A stretch of 64,000 bases of DNA from Cymodocea nodosa. Its lineage: Eukaryota > Streptophyta > Magnoliopsida > Alismatales > Cymodoceaceae. Both the position numbers and the translations under genes were made by a program. Below, one piece after another: positions 11,592 to 22,597 of the stretch (the first letter of the stretch is position 1; each line of letters begins with the position of its first letter). The stretch is taken from assembly GCA_036874045.1 (NCBI GenBank), contig CM072337.1, positions 8,432,001 to 8,496,000 of the forward strand. The letters run 5' to 3'. The notes under the pieces are model-generated. The model was not told the DNA's origin, searched no databases, and was given only the letters and a program-made list of their open reading frames with translations.

Positions 11592-13826
11592 TGTAAAGTT
11601 AAGATTTGTGCATTTTATTATAGGTTAAAGCTTGCATTTTATGGATTTCAATTGCATATCACATGATATTTATATAAGATTACATGAAAACTGTATTTTT
11701 AGGCTATGCATGTTTTTATGTATTAAAATTTAATTAATGCACAATTTTACCTTTAATAAAATTAATGTCAAGTTACTAGCCCATATGTAAACATTTAGTT
11801 ATTGGGAATAAACCATTTATCACACATTTCAATTGCACACATGCACGACGTAATTGTTATATATGCTTTTCAATTAAATATTATTATCAACGGAAATCAT
11901 TGGCATGATGTAAATAATAAGTCCCATTTTATTGATGGTTAAAATCAAGATCTAATATCAATTTTTATTACATCTATTTTATGTTCTTGATATGTGCTAA
12001 GTATTCTCCAAGTTTCATTTTAATAGGTGGCATCTATTGCAGCTAAAGAGATGAATTAATCTTCACCATTGGATGGAGATTTTAAAGCATAAATGGTTGG
12101 ATTAATCCCAGCCATTGGATCAAAACTTACCCTTAATAAAAAGACCACAAGCATCCATGCAAGTGTGTCTCTCCATTTCGGGCAACGCCATTCATGCAAG
12201 GGTTGTAGTCGCTTCTTCCATTCTAGCACTGAGGGTGGAGGTGGACAGCCGTTTCCAGCAATTCTCCATCATTTCCAGCAGCTTCCCTTCTCTTCCAAGG
12301 ACGTGGACCAACTAGTTTCCCAAGAAAGGTGGGCATTTCTGCGTCTTCCTCCTCCATTGAAGATATTTTCTCCTTTTTCAGGGCGAAATCTTAGGCATAA
12401 GGAGCTTCACGGGTGGTTTTACGATGGATTGGTGGAGAGAAGCCATGCCAGAATGTTCAGAAGTAAGGAAGGATGTGTTTTACAGTGGACGGTGAATAGG
12501 GAGCATCTTCTTGGCTCGAGACAACATGAGTTTGTTGCTTTGGAGGCTTAAGGATGTGCAACTTGCTTCTTCCATCGCATACCTAGGCGGATCCCTTTGA
12601 AAATGCAATCCACGAGTGGTGACAGACTTGCGGAGAGCCAATTGAAGTGGTATACAACCAAATAGGAAGCATATGCGAGGAAACAAGTGAAGACTTCACA
12701 GTAAAAATGGATAGGAGAGATCCTGATACACATTTCTTTGTTGTTATTGCCTATAGGTATGAGTATTGGATGTGTGTGTTGATATATGGAATTCCATGTC
12801 TGTTTTATTTATTTACTTGTTTACTTTTAGATTTCAGAAGTTATGTAGATACTGGATGATGGTTAATATGATTTTTTTTAATGTTTATATGTGGATATCA
12901 TAGTTATAGATCTAGTGTTTGAAGAAATAGTTGTGTATATAAATGTAGAAATTCGTGTACAGAGTTTTATCTGTTTTGTTTAATTGATTTCTATCAGCTC
13001 CGATGACGGTTTTGATTGGATCTTGATGCAATCTCATGTGGTTTCAAGTCTACTTTCCAACGGATGTCATTTCATAATTTTTGGATGTTGTTTGAGTGGT
13101 TTTCATGAATTAATTCTCAACAAGTGCATCTAACCTAGAATGCAGGTCTGTGTAGAGATTTTGTGCATTTTTGATCATTGATTTCTTTGAGCACAGATCA
13201 AGTTTTCATAATTTATAAATTGGGTTTTCAAGATTAAGAAGTCAGTTTGCGATGAGATTTTATTTCACACCATTTCCTAAAGATTCCAGAAAGTTATGGA
13301 TTTTCTTGTAAAGACGTGTGTTTTGTGATTTGATATCTACATTTTATGCTCTCTTGGTAGATTTGATGTCAATAACTCTTGGGTTTGAATTAGATCACAA
13401 AATTATGCTAGATTTTAGATCTTTAAAAATCCTTTCCAAAATGTATTTTTACGTGAATTTTTAGTGTATATTTTGGAAGGAATAAGTTTTACAAGTGGAA
13501 GCCATTACTGTAATTTCAAGAGCAATAATAGAGTTATAGGTGAGATTGATTTGGAGTTGATTTTTGTTTGTATATTCGTGTATTTGTCCCAATTTAACTT
13601 TTAACCTTAAGTCTAACCATTTTTTAAATAAATTAAAATGCAAAGAAAGTTTTATAGTTGCTTTAGGATATTAGTCAAACAATCAATCAAATAGAAGTCA
13701 TTTAGACAAACTCCTTGTGGAAATTACCTGTACTTGCACTGCTTAATACAATAACGCACAGTGCACTTGCTGTTAAATTATAAATGTAAAACTTGTGCTT
13801 TTAACGACACATGTTCCAACCTTACA
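11592..13826 (+). mobile_element. Gypsy solo LTR (second family), 2.2 kb
   Basis: Starts TGTAAAG and ends CCTTACA, with near-matching flanks ATACT (11587-11591) and ATATT (13827-13831) as target duplication. RLG-3 lacks this block at the same place (near 39097) and serves as an empty site. The 3' end contains the ACTTGCAC and CAGTGCACTTGC signature common near gypsy LTR ends, and a related inverted copy lies at 61111-62068. The middle, 12140-12700, is clearly richer in GC than its surroundings. ORFs in it look incidental. Confidence 0.8.
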
Positions 13827-14167
13827 ATATTAAACGTTACAAGACACGTTCTTGCAATGACATTCATTTGCCTTATGGACGTGCATTATAAATATAGAAC
13901 AAAATGTTATTTACAAGTTACCAGCACTTGAGGAAGAAAATAAAATTTGTTAGGGAATTGGAAGGAGAAGCAGCTGATTCAACTTCATTTGTCAACAACT
14001 ATTTACTGAAAACAAAGCTTCAGACTAGTATGTAATTAATCTTCTACTATTTTACTTTATGTAAAGAGTTTATGAGTATATGGATTTGTTCTCCTAGCAG
14101 TAAATGATTAGTAAGAACACCTACACAAGATTATTCAACATAGAGGTGTATTGAAATATTTTCTGAA
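13827..14167 (+). other. Leader upstream of gag
   Basis: Matches RLG-3 38746-39095. No coding sequence. It holds a GTATGT (14028) and a pyrimidine tract ending CTAGCAG (14100), which would fit a short 73-bp intron. RLG-3 keeps GGTATGT but has CTAGCAC at the second place, so this is weak evidence. Confidence 0.45.
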
Positions 14168-15275
14168 TTGGACTTTAACGAAATCCTTAGGGGTGTAGCT
14201 AACCTTTCTTTAAAAGAGAATGAAGATATGGCTGCTCTAGTAGAAAAACCATTAGGGAAAATTCTATATCCTGAACTAGTTGATGAACCTTCTTGTATTC
14301 AATTGCCAAACTTTGAGGGAGATAGGTTTGAACTGAAATTTAATTATATCAGTCAATTGCCACACTTTCATGGATTAGAAAGAGAAGATGCCTATTATTT
14401 CCTTAGAAAATTTAATGAAGTTTGTCAAATGATGAAAATGTCGAACATGAGTATTGATGCTATTAAACTTAGATATATCCCTTTTGCCTTAAAAGATAGC
14501 TAAGAGATGGTCATATACTCTGTCGCTTGATTTAATTTCTACATAGACTAAATTTTGCTCTATTTTTCTAGAAAAATATTATCTAACACATCAAACGATT
14601 AAAAAGAAAAAGGAAATATTAATGTGTAGCCAAAAATAGAGAGAATCATTCTAGAAATATTTTGAAAGATTTAAAGATTTACTGACTCAATGTCCATATC
14701 ATACAATGAGTAAAGCACAATTAATAGGTATAATTTATGAAGGCATAGATGTTTCAACGAAATCTTTATTAGAATCTACTTGTTAGAATGGATTTTTAAA
14801 ACTGTGTAGTGAGGAAGCATGGGCATACTTAGAAAACTTTGCAAAAAGAACTACATAGTGGGAAAACATGGCTGAAGCTATTACAGATAAAAGAATATTG
14901 TCAAAGGGAATGCATGAAATAGATTCAAGCACTATGCTTGAAGTTAAATTAACTGAGTTAACAAAGAAAATAGAAGAGTTATCATTAAACCAAAAACTAG
15001 TAGAAAAGAATACAAACATTAATGATTTAGATATTATTTATGCTAGAAACCATAAAGATAACTTTGGAAATTCTTATAACCCTAGTTGGAGAAATCACTC
15101 GAATCTATCTTGGAGAAATAACAATTTCCAGGGAGGAGAAAATATAAATGATAAAAATATAAGTTATGAAGCATTAATTAAACAAGGATCTAGAATAGAG
15201 AAGTTAAAAAAGTTAATTCAACAATTAGACAATCGTTTAGATCTTGTATTTGGAAATGCTACCATTCAAAATTAA
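14168..15275 (+). pseudogene. Athila-like gypsy gag (RLG-1)
   Basis: Gag of the RLG family. The N-terminal part (LPNFEGDRFELK, then LPHFHGLEREDAYYFLRKF) and the C-terminal segment YNPSWRNHSNLSWR are typical of Athila-type gag. The central retrotransposon-gag helices are better preserved in RLG-3. No ATG precedes the first conserved residues; the open frame begins at TTG 14168 and the first ATG is at 14228. Stops and a frame change break it between 14503 and 14868. No CCHC knuckle and no protease follow; instead the F-box gene begins about 360 bases downstream, which is unusual for gypsy. Confidence 0.85.
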
Positions 15276-15520
15276 AATATGAATAGAAATATACCCCTTA
15301 GATAGAAAGAATCAATAGAAGTTAGACCTACTAGAGGATTGCCAATGCAAGTAGTACCTAACCTTGTCAACAGAACTATTAATGAAATTGATACCTCCTA
15401 TGGGAGGGAAATTGAATGAAGTAGTATAAATGAAGTAATTATGTATAATATAGTAAATAGAAAAATATAAAAAGAAAAAAATGTAAGTTTAATTATAGTT
15501 AGTAATATCATAGAGTTATT

Positions 15521-15627
15521 ACTTAACTCAACAAACTTAATCCATTGAGTTATGACCTAACTCTACGAGGGTAAGTAAGTAGCTATGTTAATTTTATCTC
15601 TGTTAAATTTTTGTTTATGTTATACAG
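15521..15627 (+). promoter_or_regulatory. Hairpin and splice-like signals just before the F-box ATG
   Basis: An inverted repeat (ACTCAACAAACTTAATCC with CATTGAGTTATG and CTCTACGAGG) is followed by GAGG/GTAAGTAAG at 15571 and a T-rich tract ending TTATACAG at 15627, eleven bases before the F-box ATG at 15639. RLG-3 keeps the hairpin and GTAAGTAAG (37339), but its acceptor reads TTATACAA. The 57-base gap is short for a plant intron, so the AG may pair with a more distant donor, if it is used at all. Confidence 0.45.
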
Positions 15628-15638
15628 AATCACAACAG

Positions 15639-16774
15639 ATGGAATTGATGAAATTACCACTAGATGCACTAAGGGAAGTACTGAGTAACTTATCAGCTAA
15701 AGATTTGTGTAGATTGTGTTGTGCATCAAAAGAAATTAAAAACTATGTTAGAGAAAAATATTTTCATGGACTACAAGCTGCAAAAATGACTAATATTAGA
15801 GATTGATTTTTATGGAAGTCATTTAATCGTAGTTCAATCAGCTACGAATATCTGAATATGGAAGAAAATGCTGGAATTCCACCCAATACATTAGAAGGAA
15901 TAGATCATATTATGGGGATAGATGAAGGATTAATTATTTACAGAACCAAACCAAGGTATGCAATTCTGTTACCTGATATTTTGATTAGAAATCCTATCAC
16001 TAGAGAAGAATGGAATATAGGAAGGCCTAATAGATTTGAAGTACCAATTGAAAATTGTGGGTCAACTTTAACATTTTCTGATAAAAATTTGACCATTCCT
16101 AAAAAATTGTATTACTAGAGATCAACTCTAAATTGGGATGAAAATTTATGCTTAAGTGTGTATAATTTTCTGAATAGATCTTGGACAAAAAGTACTATGA
16201 TATATCTAGGACAGAAATCATTAATTAACAACATACATGTCATACTTGATGGATATATATATTTAGTGTCAGATATATCCATTGCATTTAGATCTAATTT
16301 ATACATAGTAAGCATAGATAGTTATGATGATGACTTTATAGAAATATTACCTATACCGAGTGAGCTAAACCACTATCTGCAGAATATGATAAAATTCAAT
16401 TAGGAATGTGGTATAATGAATATGATGATCCTACTTTATGTTTGATAAGATGGTGGGATGAATTGATGAAATTTCAAATATGGATTATGAAAGACCTAAA
16501 TGAATGGAAGTACGAAGAGGAATATTTTGAAATAGATGTAGAAATAGAAATAACTACATTATCTTGGAACAAAAGAGGATCCCTTTCTACATTTCAATTC
16601 ATTAATGGAAATACACTTATATTTAGTATTGATAACATACTGCAAGTTTACAAGTTAAAAAGGAAAGCAGACTGCATTAAAACAAAATTAATAGTAAGAA
16701 GAATTATGCCTAAAAAGTTTGCTTAGACTAACACGTTTACTCTATTTGTTACTACTTTTCAATCATGTTCTTAA
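15639..16774 (+). pseudogene. F-box protein gene carried inside gypsy RLG-1
   Basis: F-box proteins bind SKP1 in SCF ubiquitin ligases and select targets with their C-terminal part. Residues 4-45 form an F-box: LPLDALREVLSNL, then KDLCRLCCASKEI. The remaining 330 or so residues are a beta-rich tail with regular Trp, Leu and Ile strands (DEGLIIYRTKPRY, PILIRNPITREEW-like, VSIDSYDDDFIEILP, WWDELMKFQIW), resembling F-box-associated propeller-like domains. Breaks: CGA to TGA at 15805, a TAG near 16117 shared with RLG-3, a 4-bp deletion near 16363 and TGG to TAG at 16727. It is intronless, in sense with the element, and lies between gag and the polypurine tract. The target-binding partner is unknown. 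Confidence 0.8.
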
Positions 16775-17331
16775 ATTGTAATTTTGTACTTTTAATGTTG
16801 TGAGTATTCTACATTTATTTTTAGAAAAAAAGAGAAGAAATAAAAATTTTAGTTTTAGTTTTATTTTATAAGAAAAAAAGAAAAACAAAATATTAATCCA
16901 ATTTGTTGGTATCTGTTTTGGGAAACCAACTAGCTTGCTTGTGAGCCACCAAAGGCATAGGAGCCTAAGTTCCACACAAGACACTAATTTAATAATTTAT
17001 ATTTTGTTGTTAAATATTATTTTTTTATATATTCTGCTATTATTTATGAATGAAAAGTTTTTCGAAATCAAAAGTCGGAAGATATTAAAGGAGATACAAA
17101 AGAACAAGGTATGTAATTGATTACTTATCTTGAATTTAGATTTAAACTCAGTTTGTGAAGTTATTCATTAACTCAATGAATTAAGTTCATTGAGTTAGGT
17201 GCTAAGTCAATGAAACAATATTCATGCCTACTAACAATTACTATATTTACTGTAAAATCTTTTACATTGAGGACAATGCAAAATGTAGGAGGTATGGGGG
17301 GAAAGTGATTAGATTAAAAGCCAAGTAATTT
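16775..17331 (+). other. 3' flank of the F-box gene with conserved gypsy motif
   Basis: AT-rich and without a credible gene. At 17160-17215 a motif A inverted repeat lies downstream of the F-box, mirroring the one upstream. At 17266-17304 the sequence has ATTGAGGACAATGCAAAATG followed by a G-rich run (GGAGGTATGGGGGGAAAG), a pattern common in the 3' region of plant Tat/Athila elements. RLG-3 has the same block near 35626-35665. Confidence 0.5.
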
Positions 17332-18601
17332 TGTTAATTAGAAGAATTAGAATGGTGTTGCAAAAGTTCTATGGAAATTGAAATTTTTTTATGAATTTGT
17401 TGTAACTATCTGATAATTGAGACTGTCAAATTTTTAAGAATTGTAACTGCTTGAATGTTATATTTATAATTTTATATAAGATGCTACAAAATTTTACTAT
17501 TAATATAAATCTAGAGATAGTATCTTATGTTTTTGCTGAATTTTATAAGTTTAAGAGTTTCACGATTTTAAAAAGAAATCAAAATGCTTAACTGAAACTC
17601 AGTAAATTATCTGAAATCCTGAAAGAGTTGAAATGTTGATTTTTGGATTAAATGAAATTCATATGATCAAGGATACATTTAATTTGATTAATTAAACTTA
17701 TAGAATGATTTATGTGTAAATCTTATTAAACTATAGAAAAAGTATGAGCTTATTGATATGGATTCATATTTTCAATAAATAATAGAAGCAGGACTATATG
17801 AGATTTGTGTTTTATTACATCTATGTTAATGAAATACGTATATATACTGTGTTGAAAAGAAAAAAAGAGAAAAACTTTGAGAGTTTATTGACTTGTTTGA
17901 TCACGAGTCTTTTGTACTTGAGCAGATAGGTATGTAAGGATTGTTGACTTGAAAAAGGACTCTTTAAATCTAGCAACCTAAGATCCTGATCAGATCTGGG
18001 ATTGTTGATTGAAAGCTCGATACATGGGTACACTAGAAAGCTCTTGTATGATTCAAGCTTTTCAAATTAACTTTTAAAGTACAAATATGTATATACTATT
18101 CTAAAAAGATAAAAGAGTTTTGTGAAATACAGAAATCTTTTGAATTAAGTATATTTTTTGTTATCTAAGATTACTGAAGTATGAATCTAGAATAGACTTT
18201 TGAAGTTGTTTATTTGAGATACAATTCATTATTCTACTTGTTTTAATTATATTGAATTGGATTGTGTTTTGATTCGTATGTAGTTGAAATTTATTTTGAA
18301 AATCATATTGGAAAATTCAAGATAACAGATGTTTAAAAAGAAAAAAAATGATAATATAATTACCACCTATGTGATGCTAATATATTTTGTATGTAATTTA
18401 CATATGTTTTAAATATATTTGCAGGTTGAAGAGGAGAAAACAATGTTAAAATAGATTACTGGAAAAAAAAATACAGAATATCTATATAGTAATCTAATTT
18501 ATGTATTCTGAAGAAGAACAAAACGAAGAATTTATTCTAGCACTTTAGAAAGACCAACTAGTTAGATCTTAGTTTGTTAAGGGACTAGCAAAATTTAAGT
18601 A
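17332..18601 (+). other. 3' non-coding module shared with Copia-A; candidate intron
   Basis: Non-coding. From about 17640 to 18460 it matches the 3' flank of Copia-A at 28560-29430 and 60110-60980 and, inverted, RLG-3 at 34460-35290. All four copies keep ATAGG or ATAG followed by GTATGTAAGG (GT at 17930) and a downstream ATATTTGCAG or ATATTTGTAG (AG ending 18424), spacing 494-508 bases. A second GTATGT lies at 17109. The splice reading is inference. Confidence 0.45.
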
Positions 18602-18610
18602 TAGGGGAAG
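18602..18610 (+). other. Polypurine tract of RLG-1
   Basis: TAGGGGAAG directly before the LTR start TGTTTAGAATG. RLG-3 has the complementary CTTCCCCCAT at 34317-34326. This is the plus-strand primer site for reverse transcription. Confidence 0.8.
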
Positions 18611-20562
18611 TGTTTAGAATGAAAAAGTGCATAATATTAATGGTTAAATGATGGTTAATTGCATAATATTTAGATTATCATATGAGAATTAAGCCATTAT
18701 GTTATAATTGCATTATTATATACTTTAATGAAAGAATCTGCATAATTTTAGAGAATTAATGTGAATTAAGTACATTTCTAAACTATCGGTGAATTACAGG
18801 CTTTGAAATTCTTAAGTATCCAAATTTTCTGTTATTTCGGAGAGTTATATTTTAAACGCTTGAAGAATATTTTATTATTTCCTAGAGTACACATGTTGAA
18901 ATATTAATATATGACTTAAGTGGTTTTTTGGTAAGTTATCTAGTAACTATCCGAAATACATCTGAGCATTGAATAATTAGGGTTGCAAGTATCTGAAATA
19001 CCTTTTTATCATAAAACTGTCTGAGGACACGTGTCGCGTTCTAGAAACTTGACTTAAGTTATCTTTTGGAAGGTTAGGTGTTAACTATCCGAAATGTATA
19101 TAAGTTTCAGATATTTATAGTTATCACTATCCGAAACATTTGAACTAGTTATTTCTTTATTGCACTTGTTTTATAGTTAAATCAACAAAGTAAGTCTGTT
19201 GAGTTATCTGTAACTCCACAAACCATTTATTTTCTAATATGCCACTATAGTAGTTGTAGAAATAGGACATTCGAAGGAAAACCACAATTGCACGTATCAC
19301 GTAGGAATTCACTCATGGAATGAAGAAGAAATCACCATCATTTATATGAATGAAAGAAATCTAATTGATCAATTAAGTAGAAGTAGTTACTACTGAAATA
19401 AATATAAAAGAAGAGGAGAAAGATGAAGAAAGGGTAAGTGTAGAGGTGGAGAATCGCGCTAACTGTAGGAAGCGTCGGAAGTTCCTTGAAGCTCCACACC
19501 ACCACCAAAATCACCAACCATCAGAGGTCTGTGAGGATACTTTCCTAATGTCAGGTCGATTCCGAGCCAAACACGGTGACTGACAACAACTATGAGGAGT
19601 GATCGTGTCGCAGGAAGAGAAGCCATTTTCACCAAGCATCGACTCATGTCTCAGGAGATCGTAAAGCTTTTAGTCTTGGCTTCGGGTTAATGCTAGTATG
19701 CTGAAGAGGAGGTCATCTTACAATTCTTGATTTGTGATTCTATAGGGAGAGGAGGCAAGATTGTAAGTGATTAAGTTTTCAGTGATGTAATCGCGTCACA
19801 TGTAGTGACAGAAGTTTTTATTGTCGATAGAGATTTTTACATTTCACCTTTCACTCATCTTCAAGAACATATCAAAACAAAAATAACAAATTATCTATGT
19901 TTACACTTAGTATTAATGTGTTGTATTCTTTGTTTTGTATCGTGATTAATGTTATCATTGTCAGTATTGTGAATGTTTATGTTTGTTTGATTCAGAAAAT
20001 AGAAAATAATTTTCTTGTTTACTAAAATTGATTCATTTTAGAAACTTAAAGATTTTAATGGTTACTGTTTGAAATATATGGATATTAGTGTTGCTTAATG
20101 ATAAATCTAATATTAACTAACATTAAAGAGCTTAATTGATGTTATTTACAATCTGTGGAACTGCCCAATGGTTGGCCAAATTCCTTTGTAAATAGTAGTA
20201 TTTAACTGAAAAGATAAGCTCGTGGAGTTAATTTAAGTCCACGAGGTTAGTCTATTGAGTTAGCCATAACTCCACAAACTAAGTCCGTTGTGTTAATTGT
20301 AACTCAACGGAGTGCTTATTGAACACATATAAACTCCAATATAAAAATCAGAATAGTACACAATTCTTACTCAATCTCTATGGGATCGACCTATACTTGC
20401 ACACAAATACAATATACACTATGCATTTGCAATTAAAATACAAATTGGAATTAATATCTAATTCATGTGAAAGGTTGTTTGTTTACTTCTAAAAGTAATT
20501 ATTGATACATGCATAAAAGCAAATTAAACAAGTTTAATAATTAACTTAACAACCCCAATACA
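18611..20562 (+). repeat. RLG-1 3' LTR
   Basis: 1952 bp from TGTTTAGAATG to CCAATACA. The ends were set by comparison with the solo LTR at 20639-22597, which has a perfect target duplication. It holds GGATAGTTA/AACTATCCGAA palindromes (18935-19135), motif A inverted repeats (19175-19220, 20218-20312), a CCCAATGGTTGGCC dyad before a decayed TATA box near 20190, and the gypsy-type GGGATCGACC, CTTGCAC signature near 20380. The following CAAAC (20563-20567) should be the target duplication of RLG-1. Confidence 0.85.
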
Positions 20563-20638
20563 CAAACCTAACTATCTGATGCTCAAACACATTTCGGATA
20601 GTTACCAGATAACTTTCCGAACATTCACTTAAGTCATG

Positions 20639-22597
20639 TGTATTGGATTTGTTAACTTTTGTTTTTAAACTTGTTTAATTTGTCTTTATGCTTATAGCAA
20701 TAATTACTTTTAAAAGTAAACAAACAACCTTTCACACAAATAGAGATTAATTCCAATTTGTATTTTAATTACAAGTGCATAGTGTATATTGTACTTGTGT
20801 GCAAGTACAGGTCGATCCCATAGAGATTGAGTAAGAATTGTGTACTGTTCCGATTTTTATATTGGAGTTTATATGTTTTTAGTAAGCACTCCATTGAGTT
20901 ATAGTTAACACAACGGACTTAGTTCGTGGAGTTATGGCTAACTCAATGGACTAACCTCGTGGACTTAGTTAACTCCACGAGCCTATCTTTCCAGTTAAAT
21001 ACTACTATTTATAGAGGAATTTGGCCAACCATTGGGCGGTTCCATAGATTGTAAATAACATCAATTAAGCTCTTTAATGTTAGTTAATATTAGATTTATC
21101 ATTAAGCAATACTAACGTTCAGATATTTCAAATAGTAACTATTAAAATCTTTAAATATTTGGAACGATTCAATTTCAGTAAACTATAAAACTATTTTCTA
21201 TTTTCTAAATCAAACAAACATAAAACATTCACAATACTAACAATGATAACATTAATCATGACACAAAACAAATAATACAACACTTTAATACTAAATGTAA
21301 ACACAGATAATTTGTTGTTTTTGGTATTTTTGTTTTGATATGTTCCTAAAGATGAATGAAAGGTGAAATGTAAAAATCTCTATCGATAGTAAAAATTTTC
21401 GTCACTACATGCGACACGATTACACCACTGAAAACTTAATCACTTACAATCTTGCCTCCTCTCCCTATAGAATCGCGAATCCAAAATTGTAAGATGATCT
21501 CCTCTTCAGCATACTAGCATTAACCCGAAACCAAGGCAAGAAGTTTTACGATCTCTTGATATATGAGTTGGTGCTTGGTGAAAATGGCTTCCCTTCTAGC
21601 GACGCGATCACTCCTCATAGTGGTTGTCAATCACTGTGTTTGGCTCAGAATCAACCCGACATTAGGAAAGTATCCTCATAGACCTTTGATGGTTGGTGAT
21701 TTTGGTGGTGGTGTGGAGCTTTAGGGAACTTTCGACACTTCTTGTAGTTAGCGTGGTCCTCCACCTCTACACACACACTTTCTTTGTCTTTCTCCTCTTC
21801 TTTTATATTTCTTTCTGTAGTAACTGCTTTTACTTAGATGATTGGTTGGATTTCCTTCATATCAACGATGGTGATTTCTTCTTCATTCCACAACTGAATT
21901 CCTGCGTGATACGTGCAATCGTGATTTTCCTTCGAATTTCCTATTTCTACAACTACTACAATGGCATATTAAAAAATATATGGTCCGTGGAGTTACAAAT
22001 AACTCAATGGACTTACTTCGTTGATTTAACTATAAAACACGTGCAATAAAGAAATAACTTATAAGCTACTAACACAACGTGTTACCTTAGTGTATATTCA
22101 AGTAACTCAATGCGTATAGTTATGCTAACTTAATGAGTTATACATGTGCAGCTCACGTGATATACTAAAGCATTTAAATTCAACATGTGCATAATTCTAA
22201 CTTAACGAGTTCAGATATACAACTTACAGTTTTTGCTCACTAACTCAATGAGTTGTTACTTGTACTTTTTACATCTTTAAGCTTTTAACTCAACAAGTTG
22301 TTACTATGTACCTGAATATTCTTTTAGCGTTTAAAACATAACTGTCCTGTACTTTAAATATAACTCTCCGAAATAATAGAAAATTCAAATACTTAAGAAT
22401 TTCACAGCTTGCAACTCACCAACAATTTAGAAATATACTTAATTAACATTAATTCCTTGAAATTATGTAGATTCTTTCATTAAAGCATATAATAGTGCGA
22501 TGATAACATAATAGCTTAATTCTCATATGATAAGCTAAATATTATGCAATTAACCATCATTTAACTGTTAATATTATGCACTTTTTCATTCTAAACA
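20639..22597 (-). mobile_element. Solo RLG-family LTR with perfect target duplication
   Basis: 1959 bp from TGTATTGG to CTAAACA on the plus strand, flanked by TCATG at 20634-20638 and 22598-22602. It is close in sequence to the LTRs at 18611-20562 (inverted) and 32370-34316 (same orientation). No internal sequence remains, so it formed by recombination between the two LTRs of one insertion. Confidence 0.88.
21006..21013 (-). promoter_or_regulatory. TATA box and CCAAT dyad of the RLG LTR
   Basis: The minus strand reads TATAAATA, about 20 bases downstream of CCAATGGTTGG. Equivalent boxes are at 32735-32742 (minus) and 62736-62743 (plus). Confidence 0.55.

Larger units (their letters stand above)
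3767..20562 (+). mobile_element. RLG-1: Athila/Tat-like gypsy element carrying an F-box gene
   Basis: In order: pol (left end cut by Copia-A1), repeat-rich spacer, ORF3 with a plant-transposon-like domain, UTR with palindromes, gag, F-box gene, 3' non-coding module, polypurine tract and 3' LTR. It is interrupted by a Copia-A solo LTR (7480-9019) and a gypsy solo LTR (11592-13826). The 5' LTR is not in the window. RLG-3 (minus strand, 32370-40843) repeats the order from ORF3 to the LTR. Whether the pol at 3767-6259 and the ORF3-gag-F-box part belong to one element or were joined later cannot be settled here. Confidence 0.7.

Noticed and set aside
12093-12551. 152-residue open frame and overlapping frames in the GC-richer block
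   Set aside because: It lies wholly inside a solo LTR flanked by a target duplication, shows no domain I recognise, and overlaps other open frames of similar length, as expected from higher GC content.
15639-16774. The F-box gene as an ordinary resident host gene
   Set aside because: Two copies in opposite orientation share gag upstream and polypurine tract plus LTR downstream, with different DNA outside the LTRs. This is better explained by carriage in the element, though a search is needed to prove it.
16935-17120. Small ORF with a hydrophobic stretch downstream of the F-box
   Set aside because: 61 residues in AT-rich DNA and without the conserved neighbours of an env-like protein. The RLG-3 counterpart was not found as an open frame. 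Membrane-like composition is expected from T-rich codons.
19459-19647. Short ORF in the RLG LTR, also open at 62032-62217
   Set aside because: It is conserved only because the LTRs are homologous. It is antisense to the element, and equivalent frames in the other LTR copies are broken.
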